Source of the DNA: an uncultured Acidobacteriota bacterium
GTDB taxonomy: Bacteria > Acidobacteriota > Terriglobia > Bryobacterales > Bryobacteraceae
Assembly (NCBI GenBank): GCA_902826685.1
Contig: CADEFT010000020.1
Coordinates: 1 to 64,000 of the forward strand
Length of the DNA stretch: 64,000 nt
Direction: 5' to 3'
This document shows positions 8,636 to 18,185 of the stretch, piece by piece. Position 1 is the stretch's first letter, and each line of letters begins with the position of its first letter. The notes beneath the pieces are model-generated. The model saw nothing but the letters and a program-made list of their open reading frames with translations. It searched no databases and was not told where the DNA came from. The position numbers and the translations under genes are program-made.

Positions 8636-10090
8636 ATGCTGTTTTCGAGCTTTCTCTACCTCTTATTCCTTCCGTTGGTTGTGGTGGTTTACTGGGTTCT
8701 GCGGAATCGCGCAGGGCACCGGTGGCCGCAGATCTGGCTACTGAGCGCCTCCCTGTTCTTCTACGCCTACGGCAAACCATCGAACCTGTGGTGGCTGGGG
8801 GCGTCGATTCTGTTCAATTGGGCGGTGGCGCGGCGGATGATGGCACAGACCGGCGTGGACCGGAGAAGAAGATATCTCTGGCTGGGTCTTTCGGTCAACG
8901 TGGGCCTGTTGTTTCTGTTCAAGTATGTCAATCCGGTGCTGGGGCTATTGGCCCGGTGGATGGATACGGCGCCGGTGACGGTGGAATTGGGTTTTCCGCT
9001 GGGCATCAGCTTCTTCACCCTGACACAGATCATGTACCTGGTGGACGCGTTTCCGCGCGCGCCGGAATCGCCCGCGGCGCGCAAGATCTACCAGGGAATG
9101 CTGCAACCGAACTCGCTTTTCGACCACGCGACTTTCGTCACGCTGTTCCCTTATGTCATCGCCGGGCCGGTGGTGAAAGCGCGATCGATGGTGACGCAGT
9201 TACAGGCGCTTCCGGGGGCGGAGGTGAACGGGGACAAGATCTGCCGGGGGCTGCTTCTCTTCAGCCTGGGGCTGGCGAAGAAGGTAGTCCTGGCGGATTC
9301 GTTCGACGCCGTTGCCGGGGCGGGTTTTGCGGCGGTGGGGGATTATTCGATGGCGGAAGCGTGGATCTTCTGCCTGGCGGCGCTGCTGCACGTCTATTTC
9401 GATTTCAGCGGCTACTCGGACATGGCGGTGGGCTCGGCGTGGATGCTGGGAATCGACATTCCGCAGAATTTCAACGCTCCGCTGCTGGCCAAATCGATTT
9501 CCGAGTTCTGGCAGCGCTGGCATATTTCGGTATCGAACTTCATCACCGAGTACCTTTACAAGCCGCTGTTGCGGGCGATGCCGAAACCGACGATGGCCGC
9601 CAGCGCGGCGGCGACGACGGTGGCCATGGTAATCGCGGCGCTGTGGCACGGACCGGCGTGGACCTTTCTGGCATGGGGGGTGACGCATGGGCTGGCGCTT
9701 TCGATCAATCAGTGGTGGAAGCGCAGCAAGCGGAAAATGCCGGATTGGATGGGGCTGGCGATCACGCTGATCTTCGTGACGTCGACGTTTGCGCTGCTGC
9801 GGGCGGCGAGCCTGGAGGAGGCGCTACGGATGATTTCGCGCCTGGTTCCGCACTCCGATCCGTTCGGGCTATCGGCGCTGGCGGGGATTCTGCCGCTGTC
9901 GCCGGCGGTGCTGCTGCGGCCGGCGGCGCTGGGAGTGGTGGCGGCGTTCTTTTTCCAGACGGCGATGCGATATGCGGAGACGCTGCGGCTGGAAATGCGC
10001 ACGGCGCTGGCGACGGCGGCGGCGGTGATCGTGAGCGTCCTGTTTTTGAATTCGGCTCCGGCCAAGGTCTTCGTCTACTTTGCGTTTTGA
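8636..10090 (+). CDS. MBOAT-family O-acyltransferase (AlgI/DltB-like)
   Basis: This polytopic membrane protein has 484 residues from the ATG at 8636 (MLFSSFLYLLFLPLVVVVYW). An in-frame TTG at 8618 is rejected because family members typically begin MLFSS. MBOAT signatures are present: YFDFSGYSDMAVG (residues 254-266), FWQRWHISVSNF (291-302) and ALWHGPAWTFLAWG, which contains the expected catalytic His338. The family moves acyl groups through the membrane onto extracytoplasmic acceptors: AlgI acetylates alginate, and DltB transfers D-alanine from DltC to teichoic acid. It is followed 8 bp later by an SGNH-domain partner, the usual arrangement for both AlgI-AlgJ/X and DltB-DltD. It is divergent from a carrier protein and its ligase. 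Confidence 0.92.
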   Translation: MLFSSFLYLLFLPLVVVVYWVLRNRAGHRWPQIWLLSASLFFYAYGKPSNLWWLGASILFNWAVARRMMAQTGVDRRRRYLWLGLSVNVGLLFLFKYVNPVLGLLARWMDTAPVTVELGFPLGISFFTLTQIMYLVDAFPRAPESPAARKIYQGMLQPNSLFDHATFVTLFPYVIAGPVVKARSMVTQLQALPGAEVNGDKICRGLLLFSLGLAKKVVLADSFDAVAGAGFAAVGDYSMAEAWIFCLAALLHVYFDFSGYSDMAVGSAWMLGIDIPQNFNAPLLAKSISEFWQRWHISVSNFITEYLYKPLLRAMPKPTMAASAAATTVAMVIAALWHGPAWTFLAWGVTHGLALSINQWWKRSKRKMPDWMGLAITLIFVTSTFALLRAASLEEALRMISRLVPHSDPFGLSALAGILPLSPAVLLRPAALGVVAAFFFQTAMRYAETLRLEMRTALATAAAVIVSVLFLNSAPAKVFVYFAF

Positions 10091-10098
10091 GGGAAAAA

Positions 10099-11049
10099 AT
10101 GAAGGCATCCGCGTGGCTTCTTACGTCCGTTCTGCTGATGGCCGCCGGAGGGGCGGCGGTGGCGGGATTCAACATCACGGCCGATCCCTATGGCTTGTTT
10201 CACGCCACGAAAGGGCGGGAGATGGTTCCGTACGGCGATGAGCGGCTGGCCAAGTTTCTGTTGAGCGAGCGCTATGTGCCGGAGAATTTCGACAGCGTCA
10301 TGATCGGGGCGTCGGTTTCGGCCAATTGGGATCTGAGCGGCATCGAGCGATTCCGCGTTTACAACGATTCGCTGAACGGGAGCAACGCGATGGAGGGGCG
10401 GGCGCTGCTGAGGCAGGCGCTATCGCGGCCGGGAATCCGCACGGTGTTTCTGCTGGTGCATCCGGCGGCGACGGCGACGAGCTATTTTCCGACAGTGGAC
10501 ATGACGCCCGAACTCAGGCATGCCGCCCTGGGATCGCTGCATCTGTGGAACGCCTACCGGCACATGCTGCGGGTCCGGTTCCTGCATTCCAAGACGATGA
10601 TCGACCACCGGGGCCGCCAGGATTTCGGAACGTTCCCGAGTGAAATGAACGCGGATATGAAGCGCATGTGGAAACCGGGCGAGGATTTTTTCGTGGATGA
10701 GCGTGCCATGAAAGCATTCCAAGACACGATCGCGATGACACACGAAAGAAAGCTGCAACTGGTGTTCGTGGTTCCGCCCATTTACGAGCCGATACTCGAC
10801 GGCAAGCGGGCGGCGTTTGCGAACTACTTGCGGCGCATTGGAGCCGAGAAGGCTCCCGCGGATGAATGGATCGACTTCACAGGCGAGGAATACCTGGAGT
10901 TCCGCAAGACGCGTTCGAACTTTGGAGATGGAGTCCACTTTCTGCCGCCGGCCGCCAAGATGGTGGTTTCCTATCTCAACTCCGAAGTAAACGACAGGGT
11001 GGCATCGGGCAGGCTGCGGTCTGAGCGGAGGGAGCAGGCGGCACGGTGA
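10099..11049 (+). CDS. Membrane-anchored SGNH-fold protein (DltD/AlgJ-like partner of MBOAT)
   Basis: The protein has 316 residues. Its ATG is 8 bp after the MBOAT stop and is preceded by GAGGG. It has one N-terminal membrane anchor or signal (residues 5-23), so the rest is periplasmic. SGNH features are visible: a nucleophile block VMIGASVSANWD (Ser72 or Ser74), an Asn-rich block NDSLNGSNAMEG, and a C-terminal dyad block FGDGVHFLPP (Asp277, His280). This is the layout of DltD, AlgJ and AlgX, which complete acyl transfer onto the polysaccharide after the MBOAT step. Overall similarity to any one of those proteins is weak by eye, so the specific family is uncertain. The position directly after an MBOAT gene is the strongest support. 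Confidence 0.75.
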   Translation: MKASAWLLTSVLLMAAGGAAVAGFNITADPYGLFHATKGREMVPYGDERLAKFLLSERYVPENFDSVMIGASVSANWDLSGIERFRVYNDSLNGSNAMEGRALLRQALSRPGIRTVFLLVHPAATATSYFPTVDMTPELRHAALGSLHLWNAYRHMLRVRFLHSKTMIDHRGRQDFGTFPSEMNADMKRMWKPGEDFFVDERAMKAFQDTIAMTHERKLQLVFVVPPIYEPILDGKRAAFANYLRRIGAEKAPADEWIDFTGEEYLEFRKTRSNFGDGVHFLPPAAKMVVSYLNSEVNDRVASGRLRSERREQAAR

Positions 11050-11067
11050 GTTCCCTATCAAGCAGAA

Positions 11068-11105
11068 CCGCCAGCCGGGCGACCCTTGCGGGGACCGGCT
11101 GGCGG
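11068..11105. terminator. Candidate bidirectional terminator hairpin
   Basis: Perfect 11-bp arms, ccgccagccgg (11068-11078) and ccggctggcgg (11095-11105), enclose a 16-base loop with its own ccc/ggg pairing. The hairpin lies in the 75-bp gap between the convergent SGNH and amt genes. No strong U-tract follows on either strand, so it may act as an RNA-stabilising or factor-assisted terminator. Confidence 0.6.
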
Positions 11106-11124
11106 GTGACGCGGACGGGATGGC

Positions 11125-12504
<1,380 letters not shown>

Positions 12505-12584
12505 ACGGAGCCTATACTTGGCCATCTTGCCTGAGCATGGGCTCAAGCGTCCAATCAATTCTTTTTGTTGACCCGATTAGCGGG

Positions 12585-13901
12585 CTAGGCGATGGCGCGT
12601 TGAATGGCGCCGAGCAGGGCGTCGGTCTCGGCCTCGGCGACGGTGCGCAAGTCGAAAAGAAGCGCGCCGCCGGAGATCAGCGACACTACCGCCGGATCCC
12701 CTTGCCGCAGGGCCTTTTCCGCCGCTACGGCCGATGGGCAGGGCACCGATACGCGCCAGGTGGGCAGGGACTGTTCGGGAGTGGATCCGCCGCCGATCAG
12801 CGATTCGCCGGGGACGACGGTGGCGCCGGGAAGGGAGGCGGCGAGGGCCTGGGCGCGCCGGCGAATTTCATCGGCGCTCTGGCGGATCATGGCGAGGGCG
12901 GGCACCTGGTCCCATTGCTCGAACAGCAGGTGGCGCAGGGTGGTTTCCATCGCCTGGAGGATGAGCTTATCGAGGCGGAAGGCGCGGAACATGGGGTTGC
13001 GGCGCAGACGGGCGAGGTGTGCGGCGGTTCCGGCGACGATGCCGGCCTGGGGGCCGCCCAATAGTTTGTCGCCACTGAAGCTGACCAGGCCGACGCCGTC
13101 GCGAAGGGCGTCCTGGACCAGCGGCTCGTGGATGCCGTGGGCCGAGAGATCGGTGAGGCAGCCGCTGCCGAGATCCTCATAGACGGGAATGCCGCGCGAA
13201 CGGCCCAACTCGACGATCTGGCGGCGCTCGGGCTGGCCGGTGAATCCGGAGATGCGGAAGTTGCTCGGATGGACGATCAGCAGCAATGCCGTTTCCGGGG
13301 TGATGGCGTCGCGGTAATCTTCGATGCGGGTGCGATTGGTGGTTCCCACCTCGCGTAGGCGGACACCGGCGCGCTGCATGATTTCGGGGATGCGGAAACC
13401 GTCGCCGATTTCGATCAACTGGCCGCGGGAGACCACGACCTCGGCGTTAGAAGCGAATTCATTGAGAACCAGCCATACCGCGGCGGCGTTGTTGTTGACG
13501 GCGATGGCGGGGCTGCCGAGCAGGCGTTCAAGCAACGCGGCCACGTGCCCATCGCGCTTTCCACGGCGGCCGGTGGCGAGATCGTATTCGAGGTTGGAAT
13601 AGCCCGCGAGCGGTTCAAACGGGGCGAGCGGGGCACGGCCCAGGTTGGTATGGAGCACGACGCCGGAGGCATTGATGACGGGGCGCAGCGAAGGCCGGGC
13701 GAGACGTTCCAGCGCCTCGAGTACATTGCGGCCGATGGTGCCGCCGGCGGCGCCGGTGAGAATCGCCGCGCGGGCGATCTCGATCTGGCGGCGAATTTCG
13801 TCAATCACCAGCTTGCGCGGAAAACGGGCGGTGAGCGGATCGAGCCGGACCGCCACCTCCTCTACGGAGGGAAGCTCGCGCAGCCGCGCGGTGTTGTCCA
13901 T
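12585..13901 (-). CDS. selA: L-seryl-tRNA(Sec) selenium transferase SelA
   Basis: This PLP enzyme has 438 residues and converts Ser-tRNA(Sec) to Sec-tRNA(Sec). Recognisable segments are RPVINASGVVLHTNLGRAP, NNNAAAVWLVLNEFA, VGTTNRTRIEDY, EDLGSGCLTDL and FSGDKLLGGPQAGI, with Lys279 as the expected PLP-binding lysine. The length is close to the usual 460 or so. It starts 5 bp after the PIG-L deacetylase stop, which suggests an operon with the two upstream genes. No selB, selC-like tRNA or selD is visible within the window. Either the rest of the pathway is elsewhere or this copy serves another PLP reaction, as some SelA homologues do. Confidence 0.88.
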   Translation of the reverse strand: MDNTARLRELPSVEEVAVRLDPLTARFPRKLVIDEIRRQIEIARAAILTGAAGGTIGRNVLEALERLARPSLRPVINASGVVLHTNLGRAPLAPFEPLAGYSNLEYDLATGRRGKRDGHVAALLERLLGSPAIAVNNNAAAVWLVLNEFASNAEVVVSRGQLIEIGDGFRIPEIMQRAGVRLREVGTTNRTRIEDYRDAITPETALLLIVHPSNFRISGFTGQPERRQIVELGRSRGIPVYEDLGSGCLTDLSAHGIHEPLVQDALRDGVGLVSFSGDKLLGGPQAGIVAGTAAHLARLRRNPMFRAFRLDKLILQAMETTLRHLLFEQWDQVPALAMIRQSADEIRRRAQALAASLPGATVVPGESLIGGGSTPEQSLPTWRVSVPCPSAVAAEKALRQGDPAVVSLISGGALLFDLRTVAEAETDALLGAIQRAIA

Positions 13902-13906
13902 GTTGT

Positions 13907-14770
13907 TTACTTAGGGAACAGCGAACGCAGTTCTTCGAGTTTGGGCTGGCGTCCGTATTCACAAAGCTCGAAGGCTTCGGCGATGGTGACCTTGGCGGCC
14001 AGGTCCTTCCCGTAGCGCTCTTCGAGCGAGGCGCGCGCGGCGGGTGAAATGTTGCCGCGGTAGCGCTGTTTGGAGAGCCAGTTTTTGCGCTCGGCCCGAT
14101 CGCGCGGCACGCTGTCGAGCGATCCTTCGACCCAGGGCAGCCACTCATAGACCTGGGAGGTGTGGGCGTCGAGGGCGTTCACTTTCGTTTCCCAGATATC
14201 GTCGAGCGCCACCACGACATCGGGCCGGAAGGGCGCGGGCTTTTGGAAGCCATCGGAGTAATAAAGGAAGATCGGATTCTTTTTGAGCGGCGGGGTATCG
14301 GAGACGGTGTTGGGCACCACCACCATATAGGCGGCATCCTGTACGAGTACGCCGGTGTAGCGATGATCGGGATGGTAGTCGTTGGGCCGGGGCGCGATGA
14401 CGATATCGGCGTTCCATTTGCGAATGGCGCGGATGACCTGCTTGCGGACTTCGAGGTTGGGTGTCAACTCGCCGTCGTGATTGTCGAGCACCTCATATTC
14501 GGCGATGCCCAGGCGCCGGGCCGACTCCTGCGTTTCGAGGAAACGGCGCTTGGCGAGATCGCCGCCGCCCTGGGACTGATGGCCCGCATCGCCATTCGTG
14601 ACCGAGAGAAACTTGACGGCGTGGCCGGCCTTGGCGAACTTGGCCGCCGTGCCGCCGAACTTGATATCGCAATCGTCGGGATGCGCGCCGATGGCGATGA
14701 TGCGCAGGGTTTGGGCCTGGCCGAGGGAGGCCGCGGCCGCCAGCAGCAGCGCTATTTTTTTGGTGTCCAT
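13907..14770 (-). CDS. Secreted PIG-L (LmbE-like) deacetylase
   Basis: The protein has 287 residues from the ATG at 14770, which opens a signal peptide (MDTKKIALLLAAAASLGQAQ). It carries the PIG-L zinc-site motifs AIGAHPDDCDIKFGG and RPNDYHPDHRYTG, with the general-base Asp in AHPDD and the second metal His in HPDH. Members deacetylate N-acetylglucosaminyl groups or related amides. Export suggests an extracytoplasmic sugar or amide substrate. Its start overlaps the end of the S9 peptidase gene by 19 bp, so the two are probably translationally coupled. Confidence 0.9.
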   Translation of the reverse strand: MDTKKIALLLAAAASLGQAQTLRIIAIGAHPDDCDIKFGGTAAKFAKAGHAVKFLSVTNGDAGHQSQGGGDLAKRRFLETQESARRLGIAEYEVLDNHDGELTPNLEVRKQVIRAIRKWNADIVIAPRPNDYHPDHRYTGVLVQDAAYMVVVPNTVSDTPPLKKNPIFLYYSDGFQKPAPFRPDVVVALDDIWETKVNALDAHTSQVYEWLPWVEGSLDSVPRDRAERKNWLSKQRYRGNISPAARASLEERYGKDLAAKVTIAEAFELCEYGRQPKLEELRSLFPK

Positions 14771-16785
14771 TCGGTGATCCATTCGATGAAGGAGTTGTAC
14801 CACACCATCGTGTTTTGCGGCTTCAGAATCCAGTGGCCTTCATCGGGAAACAGCAGCAGCTTCGAGGGCACCTTCTTCATCTGCAGGCTGGTGAAAAGCT
14901 GCAGGCCCTGGCCCATGGGGACGCGAAAATCCTGTTCGCCGTGGATGACCAGCGTCGGCGTCTGAAAGTCGTTGACGAAGTTGGAGGGGGACCACTTCTC
15001 GTAGACGTCCGGGTTCTCCCAGGGCATGCCGCCGAATTCCCATTTGACGAACCAGAGCTCTTCAGTTTCGCGCGCCATGCTCTTCAGGTCGAACACGCCG
15101 GCGTGGGAGACGAACGCTTTGAAACGGTTGGTATGGCCGAGCATCCAGTTCACCATGTAGCCGCCGTAGCTGCCGCCGGCGGCGGCGAAGCGATCGGTGT
15201 CGGCCCAGCTTTGCGAGGCGGCGTTATCGACCACGGCGAGGATGTCTTCATAGACTTTGCCGCCCCAATCGGCATTGATGTCGTCAGTGAATTTTTGCCC
15301 GTAACCGGTGGAACCGCGGGGATTTGGCATTACGACGACGAAGCCGGCGGCGGCGAACACCTGAGGGTTCCAACGGTAGCTCCAACTCTGTCCCCAGGCG
15401 CCTTGCGGGCCGCCATGGATGAGAAACAGCACGGGGTATTTGCGTTTGGCTTCGAAGTCCGGCGGGCGGACGACGAAGCTGTGGATGCGCGCGTCGCCCG
15501 AACTCTTGGTGTAAAAATCCTCAAGCGGTGACAGCGCGTATTCGGCCAGCAGGGCCTGATTGATTTTGGTGAGCGGCTGCGCGGTGCCGCCACCCGAGGA
15601 TACTTTGTAGATCTCGGCGGGCGAGGAGCCGTTCTGTTCGGTATAGACCATGGTCTTGCCGTCGGAGGAGAACTGCACGTCGTCGAGGTGGCCGGCGCCG
15701 GTGACCAGGATTTTTGAGGCGCCGCCGGTGGCGGGCATCATTTGCAGAGACGTACGGCCGCGGTCTTCGACGCTGAAAATGAGGCGCTTGGAATCCTGCG
15801 ACCAGGTCATCGCATTGACGTTACGATCGAGGTTGTCGGTGAGGACGGTGGAACGGCCGCTGGCGCGTTCGAGAACCATCAGGCGCCAGCGGTCGCTCTC
15901 ATAGCCGGCGCGGCTCTGGGAACGGTAGGCGATCCAGCGGCCGTCGGGGGAGTAGACGGGGGCGTTATCGGCGCCGGAACTCAAAGTGACGCGGCGCGCC
16001 TCGCCGCCTTCGGCCGGGACGACGTAGAGGTCTGAATTGGTGCTGAGGGCCTGATCGGCATCGGCATTCATGACGTAGCAGACTTCCTTGCCGTCGGCGG
16101 CGATGGCGTAGTCGTCGGGCCCGCCGAGTGAAAACGGCGGCACATGATTCCTGCCGGGCGTCAGATCCTTGGGCGTGCCTCCGGCGGTGGGAACGAGGAA
16201 CAGATGTTTGCGGCGGGCGCCTTCCCAATCGCTCCAGTGGCGGTAGAGGAGCGATGTGTAGACCCGGGCCTTCGATTTCGACGCTTTCTCGGCTTCGAGC
16301 TTCGTCTTGTTGCAGGCGTCGCCGGCGCATTCGGGATACACGTCGCTGGTGAATAGAAGTGTCTCGCCGGTGGCGGCGAAGACGACGCCCGAAGCCTCGG
16401 TGGAGAGGTTCGTAATTTGTTTGGCGTTGGCGCCATCGGCATCCATCAGCCAGATTTGCGAGGAGCCGGAGCGGTTGGAAACATAGGCGACGCTCTTGGA
16501 ATCGGGCGACCAGCGCGGGCGCTCATTGGCGGTGCCATCCTGCGTGATGGCTTTGGGCTCGCCGCCCTCCACGGGCACGATGTAAATCTGGCGTGGCTTG
16601 GCGTTCTTTTCGAGATCGACGGTTTGCAGGGTAAAGACGATCGACTTACCGTCGGGAGAAATCTGCGGCTCGCCGATGCGGCCGAGTTTCATCATCGCCT
16701 GAACATCGAAGGGCTTCCGGGCAGGTGTTTGTGCCCATGCCAGGGCCGCCACGCCCAGAGTTACAAGGATGCGCGAACACTGCAT
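14752..16785 (-). CDS. Secreted S9 family prolyl-oligopeptidase-type peptidase
   Basis: The protein has 677 residues and a signal peptide (MQCSRILVTLGVAALAWA). An N-terminal TolB/WD40-like beta-propeller spans about residues 30-390, with repeated SPDGKSIVF and SPDGRWIAYRS blades. The C-terminal alpha/beta hydrolase follows at about 420-677. Catalytic residues lie in GGSYGGYMVNW (Ser), HGEQDFRVPMGQG (Asp) and PDEGHWI (His). It is likely a periplasmic dipeptidyl or acyl-aminoacyl peptidase that processes short peptides. It is the first gene of a probable peptidase-deacetylase-selA operon and lies 32 bp from the divergent BNR gene. Confidence 0.93.
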   Translation of the reverse strand: MQCSRILVTLGVAALAWAQTPARKPFDVQAMMKLGRIGEPQISPDGKSIVFTLQTVDLEKNAKPRQIYIVPVEGGEPKAITQDGTANERPRWSPDSKSVAYVSNRSGSSQIWLMDADGANAKQITNLSTEASGVVFAATGETLLFTSDVYPECAGDACNKTKLEAEKASKSKARVYTSLLYRHWSDWEGARRKHLFLVPTAGGTPKDLTPGRNHVPPFSLGGPDDYAIAADGKEVCYVMNADADQALSTNSDLYVVPAEGGEARRVTLSSGADNAPVYSPDGRWIAYRSQSRAGYESDRWRLMVLERASGRSTVLTDNLDRNVNAMTWSQDSKRLIFSVEDRGRTSLQMMPATGGASKILVTGAGHLDDVQFSSDGKTMVYTEQNGSSPAEIYKVSSGGGTAQPLTKINQALLAEYALSPLEDFYTKSSGDARIHSFVVRPPDFEAKRKYPVLFLIHGGPQGAWGQSWSYRWNPQVFAAAGFVVVMPNPRGSTGYGQKFTDDINADWGGKVYEDILAVVDNAASQSWADTDRFAAAGGSYGGYMVNWMLGHTNRFKAFVSHAGVFDLKSMARETEELWFVKWEFGGMPWENPDVYEKWSPSNFVNDFQTPTLVIHGEQDFRVPMGQGLQLFTSLQMKKVPSKLLLFPDEGHWILKPQNTMVWYNSFIEWITEWTPKK

Positions 16786-16817
16786 ACTGGTGATTGTACC
16801 GAGGCCGCCCGATTCCG

Positions 16818-17906
16818 ATGATTGTCAAACATTCATTTCCACTCATGCTGCTGGCGGTGTGCGCCGCATCCGCCGAGACGCACGTGACGGTGTACCGCGA
16901 GAAGGGCCGGTTGGGCGGATGGCCCGCCAATCATGGCATGTGGTCATGGGGCAATGAAATCCTGGTGGGTTTCAGCGCGGCGTGGCACATGGATCGCGGA
17001 CCGGAGCGTCATCCGATGGATCCGGCGAAGCCGGAGGAGCCGCGGCTGGCGCGCTCGCTCGATGGCGGCGCGACGTGGAAGGTGGAGACGCCGCGATCGC
17101 TGCTGCCTCCCGAACAGGACGGCAAGGCGCCGGTGCCGTTGACGAAGGCGATGGATTTCAACGGGCGCGATTTCGCGATGACGGTGCGGTTCCGCGACGT
17201 GAACGCGGGCGAATCGCTGCTGTGGTATTCCAACGATCGTGGGCGCCGTTGGGAGGGTCCCTACATGTTTCCGCTGTTCGGGCAGAAGGGCGTGGCCGCG
17301 CGGACGGACTACATCGTGAACGGGCCGAAAGATTGCCTGGTGTTTCTCACGGCGTCGAAATCGAACGGCAAGGAAGGGCGGCCGTTCGTGGCGCGGACGC
17401 TCGATGGGGGGCTTACGTGGAAGTTCGTGAGTTGGATTGGGCCGGAGCCCGAGGGATTCGCCATCATGCCGTCGTCGGTGCGGCTGGATTCTTCGCGGCT
17501 GCTTTCGACAATTCGTGTGAAGCAGGATGCGGCGCATAACTGGATCGATGGGTGGCGCAGCGAGGACGATGGAGTGTCGTGGACGCGGTTGGGCAAGGCC
17601 GCCGAATCGACAGGCGAGTACAGCGGTACGCCGCCGAGTCTGATCCGGCTGAGCGACGGAAGGTTGTGCCTGACGTATGGTGTGCGGTCGAAGCCCTACC
17701 GGATCGCGGCCCGGCTCAGCGCCGACCAGGGGCGGACGTGGTCGCCGGAAAGGACGCTGCGCGGCGATGGGGTGGCGTGGGATGTGGGGTATGTGCGGAG
17801 CGTGCAGCGGCCGGATGGCAAGGTGGTGTCTGTTGTGTATTACTTCAATGATGCGGAAGCGCCGGAACGTTTTGTGGCGGCGACGATTTGGGATCCGGGT
17901 TTCTGA
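16818..17906 (+). CDS. Exo-sialidase-like BNR/Asp-box protein, secreted
   Basis: The protein has 362 residues from the ATG at 16818; an in-frame TTG at 16794 would only extend an already good signal peptide (MIVKHSFPLMLLAVCAASA). Five Asp-box motifs of the form SxDxGxxW occur: SLDGGATW, SNDRGRRW, TLDGGLTW, SEDDGVSW and SADQGRTW. This is a six-bladed sialidase/neuraminidase-like propeller. Catalytic sialidase residues cannot be confirmed by eye, and many acidobacterial and planctomycete members are not proven sialidases. It is divergent from the S9 peptidase gene, and the secreted deacetylase nearby suggests a shared glycoconjugate-degrading role. Confidence 0.8.
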   Translation: MIVKHSFPLMLLAVCAASAETHVTVYREKGRLGGWPANHGMWSWGNEILVGFSAAWHMDRGPERHPMDPAKPEEPRLARSLDGGATWKVETPRSLLPPEQDGKAPVPLTKAMDFNGRDFAMTVRFRDVNAGESLLWYSNDRGRRWEGPYMFPLFGQKGVAARTDYIVNGPKDCLVFLTASKSNGKEGRPFVARTLDGGLTWKFVSWIGPEPEGFAIMPSSVRLDSSRLLSTIRVKQDAAHNWIDGWRSEDDGVSWTRLGKAAESTGEYSGTPPSLIRLSDGRLCLTYGVRSKPYRIAARLSADQGRTWSPERTLRGDGVAWDVGYVRSVQRPDGKVVSVVYYFNDAEAPERFVAATIWDPGF

Positions 17907-17982
17907 GGAGAACTGGCCTGGGCAATGCGCGGGGGTTGGCGGTGGGTTGCAAGTTCCGGGCTCGGATTGGGGGCTGTGTGGG

Positions 17983-18170
17983 CTTTCGAGAATTCGCTCG
18001 CGCAAGGTACCGGGTTTATTGGTGTCGCGCGGACGGCTGGAGGAGCTCTTGCAGACTCATCTGAGCACGCCGAGCGCTCGGGCTGGGGGCGGGCTGCCGC
18101 TTGGAGTTGGCGCGGCCTTTCGAGAACTCGTTCGCGCAATGTCCGGGTTTATTGGCGTCGCGCGGGTTGC
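17983..18170. repeat. Diverged direct repeat, about 52 bp, 134 bp period
   Basis: Two related segments begin at 17983 (ctttcgagaattcgctcgcg) and 18117 (ctttcgagaactcgttcgcg). Each continues to a nearly identical ccgggtttattgg[t/c]gtcgcgcgg. They differ by a few substitutions and a one-base indel. They occupy most of the 279-bp gap 17907-18185, which holds no credible gene. The upstream flanks are also loosely similar (gggctg/ggcgcg-rich), suggesting an old tandem duplication of a unit of about 134 bp. Function is unknown. Confidence 0.6.
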
Positions 18171-18185
18171 GGAGATCCCTGTTCG

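Noticed and set aside
8626..11049. A single 807-codon plus-strand frame covering the MBOAT gene and the SGNH gene
   Set aside because: Its first half is out of frame with the MBOAT sequence and meaningless. Only the part after 10099 is the real SGNH protein, which has its own ATG and Shine-Dalgarno.
12505..12584. Possible terminator between selA and amt
   Set aside because: Small dyads (cccg-ctaat-cggg; gagc-ccat-gctc) are present, but no T-run follows the stem on the coding strand, so no terminator is claimed.
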